From Cymodocea nodosa (taxonomy: Eukaryota; Streptophyta; Magnoliopsida; Alismatales; Cymodoceaceae): 64,000 bases of DNA. Positions 56,846 through 64,000 of this stretch are shown one piece after another; position 1 is the stretch's first letter, and each line of letters opens with the position of its first letter. The DNA lies in assembly GCA_036874045.1 (NCBI GenBank), contig JAZBRI010000008.1:10183001-10247000 (forward strand). Reading direction: 5' to 3'. Under the pieces are notes generated by a model. The model ran no database searches. It was not told the origin of the DNA and saw only the letters and a program-made list of their open reading frames with translations. The position numbers and the translations under genes were made by a program.

Positions 56846-59345
56846 CTAAGTAAAGCTTGAGTAGTCCTCTACTCTTACTTCTTCTACAATTCCAAAAGAA
56901 CTTTTTGGTATCTTCAAAATAGGTCTAAGTCTTTTTCCATTTACTTTAAATATATTCTGATTTTTAGGATTTTCAATCTCAATAACTCCATAGGGATAAA
57001 TATTTTGAACTATGTAAGGTCTTGCCCATCTAGATCTTAATTTTTCTAGATGGTTATAGAGTCTAGTCATATAAAGATATACTTCTTGTCTTATTTTAAA
57101 GGTTTTTGGAATAATTTTCTTATCATGCCAAAACTTCATTTTCTCTTTTTCTCTTACAGTTTTTGAATAAGCTTCATTCCTAAATTCTTCTAATTCAATC
57201 AATTGTAATTTCCTATTTTCAGCATCTTGATTTAAATTAGTGTTCAGAGTTTTTAATGCCCAATAAGCTTTATATTCAATTTCAGCTGGTAAATGACAAC
57301 TTTTTCCATATACTAGCCTAAAAGGTGACATACCTAAGCTTGTCTTATAAGCAGTTCTATAAGCCCAAAGTGCATCTATCAATCTATTAGCCCAATCTGT
57401 TCTAGTAGGATTTATAACTTTTTCTAAGATTAACTTAATTTGTTTGTTGGCACTTTCTACTTGTCCACTTGTTTGCGGATGATATAATGTTGCAATTTTG
57501 TGGTTCACTCCATATTTCTTCATTAAGGCTTCAAAACTTCTATTACAGAAATGAATTCCTCTATCACTGATAATAGCTTTAGGTATTCTAAATCTGGCAA
57601 TTATATTGGTTCTTATAAAATGTATTACCACTTTGTTATCATTAGTTTTTGTAGGAATAGCTTCAATCCATTTAGATACATAATCTACCTCCAACAATAT
57701 ATAATTAAATTGATTAGACATAGGAAATGAACCCATAAAATCTATTCCCCATACATCAAAGATTTCAACCTCAACAATAGGATTAAGAGGCATCATATTC
57801 CTCTTTGATATTCTTCCTATTTGTTGACATCTTAAACAACTTAAGCAATATTTATGAGCATCTTTGAATAGTGTTGGTCAATAAAATCCACATTGTAGAA
57901 TTTTTGCAGTAGTTTTCCCTGAACCAAAATGTCTTCCACACGCTTGGTCATGATAGAAAGACAATATGCTCTGATATTCAGTTTCTGGAACATACCTCTT
58001 TAAAACCAGATTAGGACATTTCTTAAATAAGTATGGGTATTCCTAATAGTAATATTTTACTCTTGAGAAAAACAATTTCTTATCCTGTCTATTCCAATCC
58101 TTAGGTGTTAAATCAGTAACTAAGTAATTAACTGTCTACATACCAAGGCATTGTGTTGATGGTCATTAACTATTCATCAGGAAAATTATCCTTAATTTCA
58201 ATATTTGATTTTTCTATTTGTAATCTTGATAAATGATCTGCTACTACATTCTCACAACCTTTTTTATCTTTATTTCTATATCAAATTCTTGTAATAATAA
58301 TATCCATCAGATCAATTTAGGTTTAGTCTCTTTCTTTGCTATTAGGTGTTTTAGAGCTGAATGATCTATGTATACTATTACTTTAGCTCCAATCAGATAT
58401 GATTTAAACTTCTCTAAGGCAAACACAACAGCTAATAGCTCTTTTTCAGTAGTTGTGTAATTAAATTGAGCATCATTTAAGGTTTTTCTTGCATAATGAA
58501 TCACTTTAGGATATTTTTCTATCTTCTGTCCCAACACTGCTCCAACAGCAAAATCAGATGCATCACACATTAATTCAAATGGATGGCTCCAATCAGGTGC
58601 TTGAATTATAGGAGTTGAAATTAAGCTAGTTTTAAGCTTGAAAAATGCTTCTTTGCAATTTTTATCAAAGTTGAATGGGACATCTTTTAATAGATTAGTT
58701 AAAGGTCTAGCTATTTTGCTAAAATCTTTAATAAATCTTTTATAAAATCCAGCATGTCCTAGAAATGATCTAATATCTTTTACTGATTTAGGTTCTAGTA
58801 GATTAGAAATTACTTCTATTTTAGCTTTATTTACTTCCAACCCTTTCTTAGAAACAACATGCCCTAAGACTATTCCTTGTTTAACCATGAAGTGACATTT
58901 TTCCCAATTTAAAACTAGATTTTTTTCCACACAGCATTTTAATATTTGGTCTAAATTATTTAAACACACTTCATATGAAGTTCCATAAATAGTAAAATCA
59001 TCCATAAATATTTCTAAAAAATCTTCAGTCATTCTAGTCATTATGCCCTACATACACCTTTGAAAGGTGGCTAGTGCATTGTATAATCCGAATGGCATTC
59101 TCTTAAAAGCATAAGTTCCATTAGGACTGGTGAAAGTTGTTTTCTCTTGATCCTCTAATGTTATTGGAATTTGGTTATACCCTGAATATCTGTCTAGGAA
59201 ACAAAAATATTCTTGCCCTGCTAATCTTTCCAGCATTTGATCTATAAAAGGTAAGGGAAAATGATCTTTCCTAGTCACAGCATTCAGCTTTCTATAGTCT
59301 ATACATACTCTCTAGCCTGATTGAATTCTAGTAGGTATCAAATCC
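56846..59345 (-). pseudogene. pol: Ty3/gypsy pol (RT-RNase H-INT), composite B
   Basis: Reverse transcriptase starts at about YRKLN (59300) and shows RKDHFPLPFIDQMLERLAG, LPFGL-like RMPFGLYNALATFQRC and the catalytic FMDDF. RNase H has ELLAVVFALEKFKSYL and IDHSALKHL. Integrase (57796-56846) has GIDFMG, AIISDRG and SGQVESANK, the DDE triad, then [22 protein letters not shown] and the C-terminal HLEKLRSRW with [12 protein letters not shown]. All three ORF blocks share one frame, separated by stops such as a TGA after PKLI at 58307. The RNase H-INT junction is the most decayed. No chromodomain is present, so an Athila-like lineage is likely. The 5' end is cut at about 59345 at the join with the copia element. 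Confidence 0.9.
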
Positions 59346-59384
59346 TGACTTGATTTGAATAACTCCTACTTGTGTTAGACAAAC

Positions 59385-62300
59385 TAACTAGTACCCCTGC
59401 GGTGTCTTATAAGCCAAATCAAGTCAAAATGGATCATGGACAGTGGAGCATCAAGTCACATGACCGGACAAAAAAGTCTATTACAAAATTTTACAAATAC
59501 CATGAAAGGAAGTGTAACATTTGGAAACAAAAGCAAAGATAAAATTATAGGTATGGGCAATGTTCAAATAACTCCTACTTGTGTTATTTCGAATATACTA
59601 TATGTAGAAAACCTAGGATTTAATTTGCTAAGTGTCATAAAACTAACTGAAAATGTATATTATGTAGTGTTTGAAGATAATGTATGCAAAATAATTGATA
59701 AAAATACAGATGAAATTAAGTTTATTGCTAAAAGAAAAGGTTCTGTATGTATTTTATCTTTACCTTCTAGTGTAGTTGATTTAAATTCATGTTTGCTAGT
59801 TGAAACTAGTGATGCATATCTATGGCATAGAAGGATTGGGCATATAAATATGAGACTATTACATAAACTATCTAGAAAACATTTAGTGAGAGGTTTACCA
59901 AAGATTAAATACTCAAACAACTTTATGTGTGATGCATGTGAGTTAGGTAAACTTCACAAAAACTCTTTTAAATCCAAAATTGATATTTCAAGCAAGAGAG
60001 TCTTAGAACTTATACATATGGATCTATTTGAACCAACAAGAATCATGAGTCTTGGTGGTAAACGGTATGTATTTGTTTTAGTAGATGACTTCTCTAGATA
60101 CACTTGGGTATATTTTCTAGCATCTAAGACAGAAGTTTTTGAAAAATTTAAAATGTTTTGCAATTTTGTTCAAAATGAGCAAAGTGTCTCTATTCAAAAA
60201 CTTAGGTGTGATCATGGAACTGAATTTGATAATGATCAAATGGATAACTATTGTAATGAGCATGGCATTGATCACAGATTTTCTTTTCTAAGAGCACCAT
60301 GTCAAAATGGTGTTGTTGAGAGAAAGAATAGATCACTTCAAGAAATGGCCAGAACTATGTTGAATGAACATAAGTTACCTCAAAATCTTTGGGCTGAAGC
60401 AGTAAATACAGCTTGTTATGTTATTAACAGAAGTCATTTAAGACCTCATGTTAATAAAACTCCTTTTGAAATTATGTTTAATAGGGTTCCAAAAATTTCC
60501 TATATGAAACCATTTGGTTGCAAATGTTTTATTCTTAATACTAAGGATAAAAGGGATAAATTTAAAGCCAAATCGAATGAAGGAATTTTTGTAGGTTACT
60601 CTACTAGAAGTAAAGCCTATAGAGTATATAACAAGACTTCTAGGACTATTGAAGAAACCCTCCATGTAAGCTTCAATGAAAATTCTCTTAGAGAATCTCA
60701 ATCTAAAGCTGATAATGATGATATGATCAATTTTCCAAATGAGTTAGAGATCAATAGAGAGATTGATGATTTATCTGAGAAAATCAAAAATATGAACTTA
60801 AATGATCAAACTAATGATGAAAGTGATGGACTTTCAGATGTTGATGAGAATATTGAGGAAAATCAGAGAAATTGGCGTTATTCTTCATCACATCCCATTA
60901 CTCAAGTCATTGTAATATTAATGAGGGAGTTAAAACTAGAGCTTCAGTAAATTTAAATAGTATGTGTATGTTTGTTTATATGGTGGAAGCAAGGAATATA
61001 CAAGAAGCATTATCTGATGAAAATTGGATAGTGGCAATGCAAGAAGAACTAAATCAATTCATCAGAAATGATGTATGAGAATTAGTCTCTCCACCAGAAA
61101 ATCAGTCCATAATAGGTACAAAGTAGATATTTAGAAACAAAACTAACGAAACTAGTTAAATTATAAGGAATAAAGCTAGATTAGTTGCACAAGGGTATAC
61201 ATAGGAAGAAGGATTAGATTATGATGAAACATTTGCTCCTGTGGCTAGGTTAGAAAGTATTAGAATATTATTGGCCTATACTTGTTATATGGATTTTAAA
61301 TTATATCAAATGGATGTAAAGAGTGCATTTCTAAATGGTTTAATTAATGAAGAAGTCTATGTAAAACAACCACCTAGATTTTAAGATATTAAAAATCCTG
61401 ACTTTGTGTATAAATTGAAGAAAGCCTTATATGGTTTGAAGCAAGCACCTAGATCATGGTATGAAAGATTGTCTACTTTTTTAATAGAAAAAGACTATAT
61501 CATGGGAAAAGTGGATCATACTCTATTTATTAAGGGAGATGGTAAAGATCAGATTGTTGTTCAAATATACGTGGATGATATAATCTTTGGAGCAACCTCT
61601 GATAAGTTGATAGAAATATTCTCTGAAGAGATGACTAATCAGTTTGAAATGAGTATGATAGGAGAACTTTCATATTTTCTAGGACTTCAAATTAAGCAAA
61701 TGGATAAAGGTATATTTTTAAATCAGGAAAAATATGTAGATGAAATGCTTAAGAAATTTAATTTTAATGATACAAGGATTCGAGGAACTCCTATGAGTAC
61801 TACTTTAAAGTTAGATATTGATGACATAGGAAAATCTATAGATCAAAGAAAATACAGAAGTATGATTGGTTCTTTACTTTATTTGACTGCTAGTAGACTT
61901 GATATTATGTTTGCTGTGTGTGTTTGTGCTAGATTTCAATCTAATCCTAAGGAATCACACTTAATTGCAGTTAAAAGAATATTTAGATATATACGAGGAA
62001 CTAAAAATTTCAGACTGTATTATTCTAAGGATAGTTCAATAGATCTGATAGGATATACTGATGTTGATTATGCAGGATCTAAATCTGATAGAAAGAGTAC
62101 CAGTGGCACATGTCAATTATTGGGAAATAATTTGATGTCATGGTTTAGTAAAAAGCAAAACTGTGTAGCACTTTCTACTACAGAAGCTGAATATGTTGCT
62201 GCTGCATTGTGTTGCACTCAGATTCTGTGGATAAGGCAAACTTTAGAAGATTTTGGATTATCTTATGATACAACTGAGATTTATTGTGACAGTAGTTCTA

Positions 62301-62520
62301 CAATAAATCTTTCCAAAAATTCTGTATTACGTTCAAGAGCAAAGCATATAGAGGTTAGACATCATTTTCTAAGAGATAACGTAATTAAAGGAAAAATTAA
62401 ATTAGAATTTGTGTCTAGTAAAAATTAATTAGCTGATATATTTACAAAACCTCTAGACGAAAATACATTATGCAACATTAGATTAAATTTAGGTATTTGT
62501 AGGCTATGTGATGTGTAAAA
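59385..62520 (+). pseudogene. pol: Ty1/copia pol, SIRE-like, 5'-truncated
   Basis: Polyprotein order is protease, integrase, RT and RNase H, as in copia. Protease has MDSGASSHMTG at 59436. Pre-integrase zinc region has HRRIGHINMRLL and CDACELGK. Integrase core has D in HMDLFEP, D in LRCDHGTEFD and E in NGVVERKNRS. RT has LYGLKQAPRSWYERL and the catalytic YVDDIIFG. RNase H has STTEAEYVAA and CDSSSTINLSKN, ending LADIFTKPL. Gag is absent. A one-base deletion near 60912 shifts the frame, and stops follow at about 61078, 61124, 61201, 61382 and 62428. Several are TGG, CAA or CAG changed to a stop. The C-terminal sequence is typical of the SIRE/Maximus lineage. Confidence 0.9.
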
Positions 62521-63590
62521 TGCTTACACTCCACATAAAAAGATAAATATTATTGATGATGTTGTTTACCTCATAGATATTATATACTTATTATAAATAT
62601 CTAAAGTAATATCTAAACTGCTGCTTAAGATATTATGTATTTATTGTAAAATCATAGTAGTATCTTATTGATTTTAAGTAGTTTATCAATTTTAATGGTT
62701 TTTATGATTTTAAGTGGAAATGTAAATGAAAAACATTAAATACTTCTGACATTCTGAAATTTTGATTAAATGTTTTCTTTGAATCAAGGAAAATGCATAT
62801 GATCATGCATAAATTTGACTTAATTGATTAAACTTGTAGAATAAGTTATATGTAACTCATCTTAAACTGTTAATCAAAAGTATAAGCTTATTGAAACTGA
62901 TTCATATTCTCAGTACAATCATAGAAGTAAAAATTGTATGAGATTTGTGTTTTATTGCATCTGTATTAATGGAATACATATATACTGTGCTTAAAATGAA
63001 AAGTGCTTACAAAGTAAAAATCTTTGAGAGTTTATTGATCAGTTTGATCACGAGCCTTTTGTACTTGAGCAGATAGGTATGTAAGGATTGTTGTCTTGAA
63101 AAAGGATTCTTTAAATCTGGCAACCTAAGGTCCTAATTAGATCTGGGATTGTTGACTAAAAGCTCATTACACGGGTACATTAGAAAGCTTTTGTATGATT
63201 GAAGCTTTTCAAACTAACTTTTAAAAAAAATTATCAATATTTACTGTTTTGAAAAGAAAAAGTTGTTTCATTAATTACAGATATCTTTGAATTGCATATA
63301 GTTTATACCAATATGACTACTGATTTATTGAATCAACATTAGTACTTTTGAAAACGTTTATTTGAGATACATTCTTTTATTCTCCTTGAATTAATCGAAT
63401 TGAGTTCAAAGTTGTGTTTTGATTCATATACAGTAGGAATTGATTCTGGAAATCATTTTTGATGATGTCAGGATAACAGAAGTCTCTAAAAAGAAAATGT
63501 AAAAGTATAGTTATACTTAACATCTATTGTCACTACAAGTATATTTTGTATTTTGATTGAATATATTTGAAGTATATTTGTAGGGGGAGC
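62521..63590 (+). mobile_element. Copia 3' tail and polypurine tract
   Basis: Non-coding. It ends in the polypurine tract AGGGGGAGC (63582-63590). From about 62740 it aligns with the tails of composites A and B. Confidence 0.65.
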
Positions 63591-64000
63591 ATTAAAAATG
63601 TCAAAAACAGATTAATATAATTTAAAATACAAATCTTAGTTAATCTGAATTAATGTCCTCTTAAAATCTTGATGAAATAATTTAAAAAGACAAATAAACT
63701 ATTTTAGATTCAAAGGACAAAATGTTCAAATAGTTTACAATGTTCTCAAGATAATGTTAAGTTTAGCATGTGTGTTGTTTTCGGAACGTTTCAGTTGTAA
63801 GCATCCGAAAATTGTTTTAAGTGTACTAACTAGACATTATGTTAGATAAGGTAACGTGTAAAACTACCTCTAGACAGCGTTTTACTCGTTAGGTTAGTTA
63901 ACTCAACGAGTTATACTTAAATATTTCGGGTACTTTGATTGAATAAACTTTATTCAACATTTATTTAATTTCTAAACCTGACTTCTCTTCACGCTGAGTT
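63591..64000 (+). mobile_element. Probable start of copia 3' LTR
   Basis: This follows the polypurine tract. The exact TG start is unclear (an ATTAAAAATGTC sequence). It contains TTTCGGAACG, GCATCCGAAA and GTTAACTCAACGAGTTA (63897-63913) motifs as in the other LTRs of the window. It is cut by the window end. Confidence 0.5.

Overview
The window is a stretch of plant nuclear genome. The evidence is a spliced plant-type ATP-dependent phosphofructokinase gene with canonical GT-AG introns, nested LTR retrotransposons of both the Ty1/copia and Ty3/gypsy superfamilies, and two PIF/Harbinger DNA transposons. The background is very AT-rich, while PFK exon 1 and one minisatellite form sharp GC islands. 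The species cannot be fixed from sequence alone. A GC-rich first exon followed by AT-rich later exons is common in monocots but is not decisive.

Layout. About 0.84-11.25 kb (minus strand) is composite retroelement A. In its sense order it holds integrase, a third ORF (ORF3), a promoter-like region, gag, an F-box pseudogene, a 3' tail that resembles copia tails, and a copia-type LTR. About 11.25-15.8 kb is a stack of nested minus-strand LTRs with two primer-binding sites and gag fragments. About 15.8-22.2 kb is the PFK gene (14 exons, 569 aa, PFK3-like), the only intact host gene I can support. About 22.2-24.2 kb has no gene, and 24.2-24.9 kb is an 18/19-bp GC-rich minisatellite. About 25.6-30.7 kb is PIF/Harbinger element 1, with a broken ORF1, an open DDE transposase and a later insertion. 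30.907-36.019 kb is PIF/Harbinger element 2, bounded by matching terminal inverted repeats and TAA target duplications. About 36.5-42.04 kb holds LTR fragments and a ~2.1-kb LTR-like block. About 42.05-49.95 kb (plus) is gypsy copy C, carrying two nested solo LTRs with perfect 5-bp target duplications. About 49.96-59.35 kb (minus) is composite B, with the same order as A but lacking the F-box segment. About 59.39 kb to the end (plus) is a 5'-truncated SIRE-like copia element.

How the parts relate. The gypsy pol, ORF3 and spacer modules of A, B and C are homologous and frequently collinear in one reading frame, broken mainly by stop codons. Where the intact homologue can be compared, these stops are C-to-T or G-to-A changes, as expected of long-methylated, silenced elements. 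Copies C and B form a large inverted repeat. Three families of short palindromic motifs recur in the non-coding parts of nearly all these elements, whatever their superfamily: ACTCAACGA/TCGTTGAGT, TTTCGGATAGTTA, and CTTCGGTC/GACCGAAG. This is the main signal that ordinary annotation does not explain. The second point of interest is that composites A and B share a permuted module order, and that A carries an F-box gene downstream of gag with a good splice acceptor.
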